Source of the DNA: Muribaculaceae bacterium
GTDB taxonomy: Bacteria > Bacteroidota > Bacteroidia > Bacteroidales > Muribaculaceae
NCBI GenBank assembly: GCA_020026215.1
Contig: JAHHQT010000027.1
Coordinates: forward strand, 1 to 20,471
DNA length: 20,471 bases
Direction of reading: 5' to 3'
The first letter of the stretch is position 1; the number at the start of each line of letters is the position of its first letter. The notes below the pieces were generated by a model. The model ran no database searches and was not told where the DNA came from. It saw only the letters and a program-made list of their open reading frames with translations. The translations under genes and the position numbers were made by a program. This document shows, one piece after another, positions 7,068 to 15,379 of this stretch.

Positions 7068-8609
7068 TTAGAATGAAACTCCAACGGTTACTAAAGCATT
7101 GTTTGTATAAATATCGTCAATATACCAACCGTGTTCCCAGTTTGCTGAAATGTATCCTGCAATTTGAGGATTGATTTGGAAATATCCATTGATTCCTGTT
7201 TGAAGAAGAGTATGACTGGAATCAATAAATTTGTAGTTATTGTACAATGCTTCGGTGGTGACTTCTGTCGGTACTTTTGTCAGCAGTAAATCTGCATCAA
7301 GTGATGCAGAATGTTTTGCCCCCACGTTGGCTTTCAACAGAAATTTGCCCATCTGTTTCCAAATGATGAATGATGCACCGGCATTCAGACGGTCATTGGT
7401 TAGTTTACGTTGTGGATAGATATATTTTATTGTTGTTGTATAATAGCCAATCTCAGGATTTACAGAGAATCCGAAACCATTTTTGGTAGCCTTTTCATAG
7501 AATCCTGAAACCATATATTCCTGTTGGTTAAAACCATATTGTTGGGTATTGCCGATTAGGGGATAGATGTCATTGGCAGGGTCTCCAAATATGTTCTCAA
7601 ACCCTTTTTTGTGTTCATAAAGGATTTCTGCTTTTGTACCCCATGCATTGTTGCCTTGTTTGGTTTTGTAACCGACTTCTCCTTTTGTAGTGTAGTCTTT
7701 CAATTCAGCCATTGGCAGGTTGTTCAAAGAAGAAATAATCTTCTCAAACTTGAATCGGTTGAATTCTACGTTAGCAGTAAAACCATTGCCGTTTTCCGGG
7801 ATAAGGTTTAAGCCTATGCCGAAGCGATTGCCTTTGTAGTAAGTTTCTTTCTTTTCACCTCTATAGCGGTATTAGTCCGTACCTAAACCCGTAAAGTGGT
7901 AAAGTGTCAAGTTCCCTTGTTCATTATAGAATTCGATAACGTTCTTTTGTTTGTATTTGTAGGCATTGACATAAGTTCCCAGCCTGTAGTTGCCAAGTTC
8001 TGATAATGCAGCTCCCAAATGGAAATCCAATTCACCTGTGATGTTACGCGGACGAGGGTCGATTTGGCGATAGCTCAAAGTTGCTTTATAGGACGCATCA
8101 AGTCCCCAAATGACGCGACCGATTTTCCCAGCATATCCACCATTGAAATAGTATTTTTCAACTTTTGAATCACCACCGATAGAGTCTCCCATGACGTAAG
8201 GGTATAGAAGCAGGAAGTCTGATGTTTCGTTCCATCGCATATTTTTCTGCTTTCCGTTGTTATAGGATGCGCTACCCCACATACTGTATTTGTCACGGCT
8301 GATAAAAGCCTTGGCATCTACGATTCCGTAGCGTTCACCGTCACCTTGTTGCATGATAATGGCAGAACTTTCGTCACGAATTTCTCCACCTACGAAAACT
8401 TCATTCAACGTGTGGTTGTATTGCTTATATTTCATAGAGGGGTTGGCATAAGGCAATGTGAAGAATTCGGTATATGAATATTTGTTTTCTACAACTCTTT
8501 GCAAAATTGGGGCATTCCCTTTCTTGGCTTCAGTCTCTTGTGCGTTGGCAAAAGAGAAAGTCATAGATGTAACAGCTAAAAAGAATAATATATTTAGTTT
8601 GCTTTTCAT
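7068..8609 (-). pseudogene. DUF6850-type outer-membrane beta-barrel protein interrupted by one in-frame TAA
   Basis: The frame starts at ATG 8609 and would give 512 residues, but codon 246 (7874-7872) is TAA. The frame continues without shift to the stop at 7068, so the two halves are 245 codons before and 267 after. Residues 1-23 are a signal peptide ending ANAQ. The body shows alternating amphipathic strands rich in Tyr/Trp/Gly, and the last residues VTVGVSF end in Phe, as outer-membrane barrels do. I recognise the LPYANPS start and YHFTGLGTD region as DUF6850-like. The sequence around the stop reads GLGTD-stop-YRYRGEKK, so a Tyr codon (TAT/TAC) mutated to TAA is the simplest explanation. 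It is third in the operon, 19 bp after the DUF4876 gene. Alternatives are a sequencing error or stop readthrough. The downstream part, from a TTG at 7727, is unlikely to work alone because it has no signal peptide. Confidence 0.8.
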
Positions 8610-8628
8610 TTCCTTTTCTGCTTAAATG

Positions 8629-9975
8629 TTATTTTTTAGGAAGTACGCCGTCCCATGTAAGGGTAGTGGCTTTTGTTCCTTGTGCATCTTTGGATGAACC
8701 TTGAATTTCAATTTCTGAAGGAACGCATTCTGTATTAAAGTCATCGGTAGAGTTGTTGGTGTCTTGTAGAATACAACGTCCGTTTTCAAATCCTGCAACT
8801 TTACGGCGAACACTCTTGAAATAACGAGTCTTGTCGTGGTCAATTGTACCACAGTGTGTCCATCCTGCATCCACGGTAGGAGGAAGGATATCCCAGTCTC
8901 TCGCCGCTTCCACACTACAATTTACGCCGTCCACAATCCATGCGTTTGGCATCTTATACGCCGATTGTTGCATTGGGAATGTGCCTGAAGGGAGAAACAT
9001 CGTATATTCGTAAGTGTAGTAATAGTCTTTCAGATAAGTTTCTTTGTCAATTGGAATACGAGCCAAGGCGTATGAGCAGAAACCACGGTTATGTAATACC
9101 CAGAAACTCAAGGTATAGCAATACCATTTGTCCAAGTTAGGAACTGTTGGACTATCGATGTCCATATGTGCTGGTTTGGTGGAAACGTCATACCATTCGA
9201 AATCAGCCTTGCTAAAGTCCAAAGAGTTTGGGTTGGCGTTTCTGTGATCGATGCCTGTATCACAAATCAACAGGCTTTCTCCCGGTTGTACAGGGTGATC
9301 TTTACCGCTGCCAGGAATAACATACAATGCCCAGATAGTGAAGGTGTCTTTGCGGATATCAGGTTTGTAGTTGAAGTATAAAGTTGATTTGAATTTTGAT
9401 TCACAAATTGCCAAGCCATCTGCATAAAGAACATGGTCTGTGTTGTTATAGATTTTGAAATAACTGTCACCATAGTATTGTGAGCCTGAAGGACGAAGAG
9501 TTCCAGTGAAGAAAATTTCTTCAAAGATAAAGTCGTCTTTGTCGGTAAACAGAAATGTTTCAATGTTCAATTTTAGCAAATCGTCACTTTTAACTTCGAA
9601 AGATTCGAGTTTCCCCGAAAGTTTACCATTAAGAGTAACTGTTTCAGGACCTTCTGTGTTGTGGTCTCCAGCTTGTCCGTTTTCAGGGTTGCTTTCTGAA
9701 CCTTCTGTGGTAACTTGATAGGTAACATCTGCTTTATAGCTACAGTTGTAAAGACCTTTAGGTAGTCTGTAGCTTTGTGCAATTGGCATTTCAATATCTT
9801 CGCCTGTTCCCAAATTTTTGAATACAAGTTTTTCACTTTTGATATTCAAGTTATCCATATTTTTAGGATAGGTGATGGTTACAAACGTTTCGGTACGTTG
9901 TACGTCTGTTTCGTCCTGACAGGATGCCAAAACAAACATTAAAACCGGAATAAGAAATAAATATTTGAATTTCAT
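8629..9975 (-). CDS. DUF4876-type surface lipoprotein, partner of the TonB-dependent receptor
   Basis: 448 residues. The signal ends in the lipobox VLASC with the lipidated Cys at 19. The next residues, QDE, resemble the acidic lipoprotein export signal of Bacteroidota, so it probably faces the medium. Residues about 28-145 look like a beta-sandwich domain. From about 155 the sequence has the DUF4876 hallmarks: FFTGTLRPSGSQYYGDSYFK, IYNNTDHVLYADGLAI, VIPGSGKDHPVQPGESLLI, ADFEWYDVS, VPNLDKWY and LHNRGF. DUF4876 lipoproteins are typically found beside TonB-dependent receptors. Here it lies 20 bp after the receptor gene and 19 bp before the DUF6850 gene, so the three are cotranscribed. By analogy with SusD-type partners it may bind the ligand or cap the receptor. 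The ligand is unknown. Confidence 0.85.
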   Translation of the reverse strand: MKFKYLFLIPVLMFVLASCQDETDVQRTETFVTITYPKNMDNLNIKSEKLVFKNLGTGEDIEMPIAQSYRLPKGLYNCSYKADVTYQVTTEGSESNPENGQAGDHNTEGPETVTLNGKLSGKLESFEVKSDDLLKLNIETFLFTDKDDFIFEEIFFTGTLRPSGSQYYGDSYFKIYNNTDHVLYADGLAICESKFKSTLYFNYKPDIRKDTFTIWALYVIPGSGKDHPVQPGESLLICDTGIDHRNANPNSLDFSKADFEWYDVSTKPAHMDIDSPTVPNLDKWYCYTLSFWVLHNRGFCSYALARIPIDKETYLKDYYYTYEYTMFLPSGTFPMQQSAYKMPNAWIVDGVNCSVEAARDWDILPPTVDAGWTHCGTIDHDKTRYFKSVRRKVAGFENGRCILQDTNNSTDDFNTECVPSEIEIQGSSKDAQGTKATTLTWDGVLPKK

Positions 9976-9995
9976 ATCTTTATTATTTTGCTTTT

Positions 9996-12827
9996 TTACA
10001 ATTTAAAGTTCAATTCCATACCGAAATATGGGTCAACATTCTTACGGATGGTGAATCCGTTCATTTCGTAGTTAGGAGTGTAGTCCAATATCTTGTTTGC
10101 AAAGAATGACAAACTTAGATATTTACCAATTTTCTTGGTTGCCTTGAAGTTGACATACATTGACATAGGAATCTTTCTTTCAGCAAAAGTATCCTTATTG
10201 TAGTGTTGAATCAAGTGTTGAAGAATGGCATCTTGTTGTGCTGTTTCGTCAAATGGGTGCAATTGACCGTCTGCAACATCAAGGTAAGCCATAGGCATTC
10301 CGTCTTTTTCCTGGGTTTTGCGTTTGGTGTACCACAAGCATTGAACAGAAGTGGTAAAGATTAAGCCCCATTCAGGAACTTGAGTGTCCAGCATGAAGTT
10401 GGTATTGAACTTCTGGTTGACTTGACCGTCGTTCCAGTCATACAAACCTACGTAGTTATCTTGAACGATAATATTGTTTACAACGTCGCTGACCGCATTG
10501 TACATTGGTAAACTATTGGTGTAAACTGATTTGAACCAAGCACCGGAAATGTTGATGGCTGTGCGGATAGGGTTGATACGTTGTGAACTGAATTGGAATT
10601 CCACACCTTCTTTTTCCAAACGGCTTCCGTTTTCAGCATGACGGTGAGAGTCCAATTTCTCTTTTTCCACGTATGGGATATTCTCCAATGCAGGAGGACC
10701 TTGTAATTCAGAGCTATTGATGGATGATTCGTCATAGTCTTTGTATGCATAAGGAGCGTAAGTGTTTGAGTATCGGAAACCTGAAGAAGTTACTTCTCTG
10801 AAGTAGCTGACAGATAAACGGTTGCCACCGTAGGTGAAGTCTGTACGTAGTTCCCATTTCTTGTTACGCGCCGGTTTCAATTCATAGTTGGTTTGGTCTT
10901 GGATGTAAGACATTACAGTGAATCGGCTGTTATGAATAGGGTCTTTGTCATCATAGTAAGCCAATTGTGTGATTTCGTTGTAACGTTTATCCGGGTATAA
11001 GTAGTTTAATGTCGGCATCTTGGTCATCCAGCCGATACCTCCAGCCAGAGAGATTTTCAAATCCTTGTTGGCAATTTCGATACCAGGGAATGTCCATTGG
11101 GCATTGACACGAGGGTCTAAGTAAATCCTGCCTTTCAAATAGTATTTTTTATCCAAACCGGTCAGTGTATTGGTACGTACACCTAACAAAAGTTCCAATT
11201 TGTTACCGCTGAAACGTTTTGTTACCATGTCTTCTGCGAAGAATGACAAGTTTTGCATGGCAGGAATGTCCTTGTAAGCTCTTGGACGTGAGTCCCAGTT
11301 ACCAACTGCTGACATCGGATGGCTCAAGTCGTAAACTTGTCCGCGACCGAAGTTCTTGGTGTAGTCCCATTGACCACCGAGTTTTATGTCATTTTCAAAT
11401 CCTGCAGGATCAAAGTGTAGGATTCCCTTGAATTTCAAATAAGTATTGAATGGCTTTCCTTCACTCAAATAGTCTGACATGTATTCTGCAAACAAGATGG
11501 CTGCATCGTGTTCGCCAGGTTCTGCGCTGGTTGGTGCAAGTCCGTAACGTTGAGGGGATACCAGTCTTCTTTGTTTCAATTTATCGTGTTGCAAGCTGAC
11601 TGAAGTATTCAATTCAATCAATTTCAAGAATTCAATTCTTGGAAATTCAAATTTCAAACTGTTGGTGAATGCTGTTCGGTTGTAGGTAGATTTATATTCA
11701 TCAATACGACCGAAGTTCAAGTCTGGGTCTTGTTTGCTGTTGTCGAATGAACCTGTATAGTCCAATGAAGAGGCCCAGCGTGTTGCCAAGTTGTCACGTT
11801 TCCAGTTCCATGTCAAACGCAAGGAAGCATTGGCACGTTGGTAGTTTTCCAAATTATTTGTAGGGTCAACTTTTGAGTTCAAGTAACCACCATCGACGTT
11901 TAATACCACGTCTTGTTTGCCGTTAAGTGCGAAACCTTTACCTACAGCTATCAATTTGCTGTATCCGTCGGCCTTGAAACGGGCTGTGAATGGGGTGGAT
12001 TTTCTGATTTTCTTGATGTTGATGACACCACTTGTCAAGTTACCATATTCTACAGATGGAATACCACGGATAATTTCAACGCTTTCGATATCATCGGTTG
12101 AGACTGAACGCATATCCACACCGCGGTTAGTAATGTTACGTTTGGATTCTGTATCATTTGAACTTCCCGAAGAATAGGTGTTTGACATCGGAGAATATTG
12201 TAGGTTGGCATCGGTGTTGATTGGAGCGCCGTCCACAACGAACAATGTCCCTAATGATGAAATGGCATAGTCTTGGTTATTGCTTGAATTACCGTTGGCA
12301 TCAGTAGTTCCTGTTTCACGTAATTTGATGGTGTTGGCAACTCCCATGTTCGGATCTTTGGAAACACCACCTGGAAGAAGTTCCAGAATGTCAGTGAAGC
12401 TACTTGGCTGCAAGTGCGACATGGCATCACGGTCAATTACAGATGCTGTAACAGGACCTCTTGCTTCTGTTGCCGTTACTACCACTTCTCGAAGTTGGTT
12501 CGCTGCATTCAGATTGAAAATCAAATAGGTGTTCTTTTGAAGATCGAATTTTTTCTGGTACTTTTTGTAGCCTACATACGAAACTGAGATGCTGTATCTG
12601 CCCGGTTCGATTCCGGTCATCTTGAAGTGACCGTCCACGTCAGCCATAGTTGCATAATTGTGATCCCCTTTTAATTGTAAAGATGCAAAGGGTAGAGCTT
12701 CTTTTGTATGTGTGTCACGAATTATACCACTTAAGATAATTTTATGTTGAGTTGTATTTTGCGAAGTCGCAAAAAAAGTAGGAATTAAGTATAAGAGAAG
12801 AGTTAATAATAATATACGTCGACTCAT
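9996..12827 (-). CDS. TonB-dependent outer-membrane receptor with N-terminal carboxypeptidase-regulatory-like domain
   Basis: 943 residues. Signal peptide about 1-22 (ends FFATSQ). Residues about 29-110 are a CarboxypepD_reg-like domain (SGIIRDTHTKEALPFASL ... YSISVSYVGYKKY). A TonB-box-like REVVVTATEA follows at 113-122. The plug spans about 125-280, with LFVVDGAPIN and SVEIIRGIPSVEYGNLTSGV as hallmarks. The 22-strand barrel fills the rest and ends MELNFKL. This is the energised import pore of the outer membrane, driven by TonB-ExbBD encoded elsewhere. It is the first gene of the operon with DUF4876 and DUF6850. It has no SusD homologue beside it, so a polysaccharide utilisation locus is unlikely; metal, cofactor, peptide or another small ligand is possible, but the sequence does not say. 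A NarL-type operator controls the promoter. Confidence 0.93.
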   Translation of the reverse strand: MSRRILLLTLLLYLIPTFFATSQNTTQHKIILSGIIRDTHTKEALPFASLQLKGDHNYATMADVDGHFKMTGIEPGRYSISVSYVGYKKYQKKFDLQKNTYLIFNLNAANQLREVVVTATEARGPVTASVIDRDAMSHLQPSSFTDILELLPGGVSKDPNMGVANTIKLRETGTTDANGNSSNNQDYAISSLGTLFVVDGAPINTDANLQYSPMSNTYSSGSSNDTESKRNITNRGVDMRSVSTDDIESVEIIRGIPSVEYGNLTSGVINIKKIRKSTPFTARFKADGYSKLIAVGKGFALNGKQDVVLNVDGGYLNSKVDPTNNLENYQRANASLRLTWNWKRDNLATRWASSLDYTGSFDNSKQDPDLNFGRIDEYKSTYNRTAFTNSLKFEFPRIEFLKLIELNTSVSLQHDKLKQRRLVSPQRYGLAPTSAEPGEHDAAILFAEYMSDYLSEGKPFNTYLKFKGILHFDPAGFENDIKLGGQWDYTKNFGRGQVYDLSHPMSAVGNWDSRPRAYKDIPAMQNLSFFAEDMVTKRFSGNKLELLLGVRTNTLTGLDKKYYLKGRIYLDPRVNAQWTFPGIEIANKDLKISLAGGIGWMTKMPTLNYLYPDKRYNEITQLAYYDDKDPIHNSRFTVMSYIQDQTNYELKPARNKKWELRTDFTYGGNRLSVSYFREVTSSGFRYSNTYAPYAYKDYDESSINSSELQGPPALENIPYVEKEKLDSHRHAENGSRLEKEGVEFQFSSQRINPIRTAINISGAWFKSVYTNSLPMYNAVSDVVNNIIVQDNYVGLYDWNDGQVNQKFNTNFMLDTQVPEWGLIFTTSVQCLWYTKRKTQEKDGMPMAYLDVADGQLHPFDETAQQDAILQHLIQHYNKDTFAERKIPMSMYVNFKATKKIGKYLSLSFFANKILDYTPNYEMNGFTIRKNVDPYFGMELNFKL

Positions 12828-12895
12828 TTTATTTAATATTAATAGTTTGTCTAATACTTTAAAATCTGTTGCGAATCACATCGCATTTAATCGTA

Positions 12896-12926
12896 CAAAA
12901 TTACAATGGTGAAAACCTTTCAACAA
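12896..12926 (-). promoter_or_regulatory. predicted promoter of the TonB receptor operon
   Basis: Minus-strand TAATTTTG (12896-12903) matches TAnnTTTG exactly. TTG at 12924-12926 serves as -33 with a 20-bp spacer and abuts the operator. The predicted leader is about 64 nt. Confidence 0.65.
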
Positions 12927-12942
12927 TACCTAAATATGGGTA
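12927..12942. promoter_or_regulatory. NarL-type 7-2-7 palindromic operator, copy 4
   Basis: TACCTAA-AT-ATGGGTA. The right arm on the other strand (TACCCAT) fits TACYYMT 7 of 7; the left arm fits 6 of 7. The centre (12934.5) is 35 bp from the -7 centre (12899.5). A further perfect half-site, ATAAGTA, lies at 12966-12972, offset 30 bp from the right arm. Confidence 0.65.
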
Positions 12943-13194
12943 ATTGGGGAACTTCTGAGTCATGTATAAGTACGATAAAATCCTGTGAATGTTTATATTT
13001 ATGTTCCAACAAATTTTCTTTCAGAATATAAAGTGCAAAATTATAATAAAACCACTGAACCTAAAATATTTTAGCAGGGCTTTTTAGGGCTTGGAAAGGG
13101 GGAAAAAGGCGTTAAAAACGCTATTGAAAGTCTCTATTGATGGCATTTTTCCAAAAATGTGCATTTTAACGTTATTTTGTGAGATTTTGTTGAT
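12943..13194. other. AT-rich divergent intergenic region with a possible second promoter and palindrome
   Basis: No coding frame is convincing here. The minus-strand TAATTTTGCA (8-mer at 13036-13043) could be a second -7 element for the receptor operon, though no good -33 is visible. A perfect 14-bp palindrome, CTAAAATATTTTAG, lies at 13061-13074, 28 bp (centre to centre) upstream of it. AT-rich inverted repeats around 13100-13170 (GCGTT-AAA-AACGC, CATTTTT-CC-AAAAATG) look weak. Confidence 0.3.
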
Positions 13195-13223
13195 TTTGAA
13201 TTTTAATAAAATATGTACCTTTG
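13195..13223 (+). promoter_or_regulatory. promoter of the BASS transporter gene; fixes its start codon
   Basis: TTTG at 13195-13198 as -33, a 17-bp spacer, and TACCTTTG followed by CA (13216-13223) as a perfect -7. Transcription should begin near 13230. The upstream TTG start at 13221, inside the -7 element, is therefore excluded. Confidence 0.75.
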
Positions 13224-13256
13224 CATTCAACTAAAAGTGAAAAAATTGTTTTAGAG

Positions 13257-14222
13257 ATGAAAATGTTGACTTTCTTGAAAGATTGGATGCTTCCAATTGC
13301 AATGGTAATGGGGGTAATTATATATTTTACCTATAAGGCTATTCCATTTACTCCGTCAGCACGTTCAGTGATTGTTGGTTCTATTTCAATCATTCAACCA
13401 TCCTTGATTGCGTCAATGTTATTCTTGTCGTTCTGTAAAGTGAAATTTACAGATTTGAAAATAACGCGATGGCACATCTATTTGTTGCTTTTTCAAGTTG
13501 GAATATTTTCTTTGGGGGCATTATTGCTTATGTTCATCCCTCATAATGCATATACCATTTTAATAGAAGGTGCCATGCTGTGTATCATTTGTCCTACGGC
13601 TACAGCTGCGGCAGTTGTTGTCAGCAAGTTGGAGGGTAGTGCAGCTTCGGTGGTTTCCTATACCATTTTTATTAATCTCGCGGTTTCTGTGGCCATTCCG
13701 TTGGGTGTTTCAATGATTCACCCTACAGCAGGAGTGTCTTTCATGTCATCCTTTTTGTTGATTTTGCAAAAGGTATTTCCATTGTTGTTAGGTCCGCTTA
13801 TTGCTGCATTGGCAATTCGTCAATTTATGCCTAAGTTGCATGCCGCATTGATAAAGTATCCGAATTTACCATTCTATTTGTGGGCAGTAGCCTTGTCTTT
13901 GGCTATTGCAATGACAGTGAAAACCATAGTGCACAGTAATTTGTCTTCTGTATTCCACGTGGGGATTGCCACTGTTTCTTTATTGTCTTGTTTTATCCAA
14001 TTCTATTTAGGTAGAAAAATAGGACGTGTTTATAATGATGAAATTACTGCAGGTCAAGCATTAGGCCAGAAAAATACAATTTTGGCTATTTGGTTGGGCT
14101 ACACATTCTTTACTCCAGTAACTGCAATTGCAGGTGGTTTCTATAGTGTATGGCACAACTTGGCTAATTCATACCAATTGTATGAACAACGAAAAGCAAA
14201 GGAGAGACAAAAGCGCTTATGA
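13257..14222 (+). CDS. BASS (bile acid:sodium symporter) family membrane transporter
   Basis: 321 residues from ATG 13257; an ATG at 13263 is also possible. About nine to ten hydrophobic segments span residues 10-300, with short loops and a basic C-terminal tail (EQRKAKERQKRL) that should be cytoplasmic. BASS/SBF-like signatures are CPTATAAAVVVSKLEGS (112-128), in the position of the crossover segment, and TAGQALGQKNT (264-274) in the second half, as expected for the two-repeat fold. Family members carry organic anions (bile acids, pyruvate, pantothenate and others) with sodium across the inner membrane; the substrate here cannot be read from sequence. Its stop overlaps the start of the next gene by 4 bp (ATGA), so the two are translationally coupled. 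Confidence 0.85.
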   Translation: MKMLTFLKDWMLPIAMVMGVIIYFTYKAIPFTPSARSVIVGSISIIQPSLIASMLFLSFCKVKFTDLKITRWHIYLLLFQVGIFSLGALLLMFIPHNAYTILIEGAMLCIICPTATAAAVVVSKLEGSAASVVSYTIFINLAVSVAIPLGVSMIHPTAGVSFMSSFLLILQKVFPLLLGPLIAALAIRQFMPKLHAALIKYPNLPFYLWAVALSLAIAMTVKTIVHSNLSSVFHVGIATVSLLSCFIQFYLGRKIGRVYNDEITAGQALGQKNTILAIWLGYTFFTPVTAIAGGFYSVWHNLANSYQLYEQRKAKERQKRL

Positions 14223-14887
14223 TAGAAATCAAGAACATGAAGGCAATTCATGATGCTGAATATATTTTTGAACTAATTTCGCAAGGGGAGCATGAAAATC
14301 TTGACTTCAAATTTCTAATCTCCGATTCCCGTAAAATTGCACGTAGTATTGCCGCATTTGCCAATAATACGGGTGGCACATTATTAATTGGCGTGAAGGA
14401 CAATGGTAATGTCGCAGGGGTTAGGACAGAAGAGGAATTCTATATGATAGAGCAGGCTGCCGAGATGTACTGCAAGCCGTCACAAAAAGTGGAGCAGACT
14501 CTTTATAATGTACAAGGAAAATTTGTATTGAAGGTGGATATTGCGCCATCTGAAAAGTTAGTCATGGCTCAGGATGACAATGCAGTTTGGCAGACTTACT
14601 ATAGGGTAAAGGATGAAAATATTCAGGTGCCTAAAAAAGTGGCTAAGATTTGGCGCAAAAATTCAGCCAATCAGTCTTTTATTTCCTTCTCGGATACCGA
14701 ATCCAAGATGTTGAGCTTGATTTCTGCCAATGAGAAAGTTCCCATGGATGATATGCCCATTCTATTGCATATCTCTGCTAAAACGGCAGAAAATATCATC
14801 AGCCGTCTATATTCCTTAGGCATCATTTCGTTGATCTATGATGCTGATTGTTGGGTGGTAAAAGCAAAGGAATTACCCGAAGACTAG
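14219..14887 (+). CDS. AlbA_2/Schlafen-like ATP-binding-domain protein with C-terminal winged-helix-like segment
   Basis: 222 residues. Residues about 20-145 carry the AlbA_2 (Schlafen AAA-4-like) pattern: ENLDFKF, then IARSIAAFANNTGGTLLIGV (40-59) and KDNGNVAGV. Residues about 160-222 (FSDTESKMLSLISANEKVPM ... ENIISRLYSLGIISL) look like a winged helix-turn-helix, so a nucleic-acid-binding or regulatory role is plausible. Many AlbA_2 proteins in Bacteroidota are longer and have an HTH C-terminus; this one is compact. It overlaps the transporter stop by 4 bp, and its TAG overlaps the luxS stop from the other strand within CTAG. Internal ATG codons exist downstream of 14219, but the overlap favours this start. 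Biological role unknown. Confidence 0.75.
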   Translation: MIEIKNMKAIHDAEYIFELISQGEHENLDFKFLISDSRKIARSIAAFANNTGGTLLIGVKDNGNVAGVRTEEEFYMIEQAAEMYCKPSQKVEQTLYNVQGKFVLKVDIAPSEKLVMAQDDNAVWQTYYRVKDENIQVPKKVAKIWRKNSANQSFISFSDTESKMLSLISANEKVPMDDMPILLHISAKTAENIISRLYSLGIISLIYDADCWVVKAKELPED

Positions 14888-15366
14888 TCCGGGTAATTCA
14901 AATTTTCTTCTTTTGCACATAGCAAAACTTCTTCCAAATATTTTTTTGATTCCCATTTGCCCATAGGTAAATTGTTCAAAAGGTAGTTACCGCAGTCGCG
15001 TGGTGTAGCTCCTGGGATCTCTCCTTCGTATTTGCTGATGAAATCAAAGGTTTCAATCAATAGGGGAAGAATATCTTTTGATGTAAGTTTCCCTTTTACA
15101 ATAAGATAATTGCCTGTGCAGCATCCCATAGGTCCCCAATAAACAATTTCATTCTTCCATGTCGGGTGGTTACGCAAGAATGTAGCTGCAAGGTGTTCGA
15201 TGGTGTGAAGTGCAGATTGGCTTATTGCTGGTTCGTTGTTCGGCTCTTTCATTCTTACATCAAATGTAGTCAACCAGTCACCAGATGCTGTCACATCATA
15301 ACGAGAAACATAAACACCTCTTTTTAATGCTAAGTGATTAATTGTGAAACTTGGTATTTTTTCCAT
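14884..15366 (-). CDS. luxS: S-ribosylhomocysteine lyase
   Basis: 160 residues, normal length for LuxS. It cleaves S-ribosylhomocysteine to homocysteine and DPD, the precursor of AI-2, in the activated methyl cycle. The metal ligands are visible: H54 and H58 in HTIEH, and C125 in PRDCGNY. The catalytic loop reads GPMGCCTGNY with C82 at the position of the catalytic Cys of GCRTG in other LuxS proteins; the following Arg is replaced by Cys and a Phe by Asn, a variation I associate with Bacteroidales LuxS. The start follows the pfs stop by 13 bp, so the two consecutive enzymes are cotranscribed. Its stop codon overlaps that of the convergent AlbA_2 gene, leaving no room for a terminator. Confidence 0.95.
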   Translation of the reverse strand: MEKIPSFTINHLALKRGVYVSRYDVTASGDWLTTFDVRMKEPNNEPAISQSALHTIEHLAATFLRNHPTWKNEIVYWGPMGCCTGNYLIVKGKLTSKDILPLLIETFDFISKYEGEIPGATPRDCGNYLLNNLPMGKWESKKYLEEVLLCAKEENLNYPD

Positions 15367-15379
15367 TTATCTTTGAATT

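Noticed and set aside
7068..7727. Separate barrel gene starting at the TTG at 7727
   Set aside because: It is in the same frame as the upstream half, has no signal peptide, and the coding sense continues without a break between 7727 and 7871; it is the rest of the interrupted DUF6850 gene.
13221..13256. Upstream TTG start for the BASS transporter gene
   Set aside because: It lies inside the perfect -7 element TACCTTTG and upstream of the expected transcription start; ATG 13257 is better.
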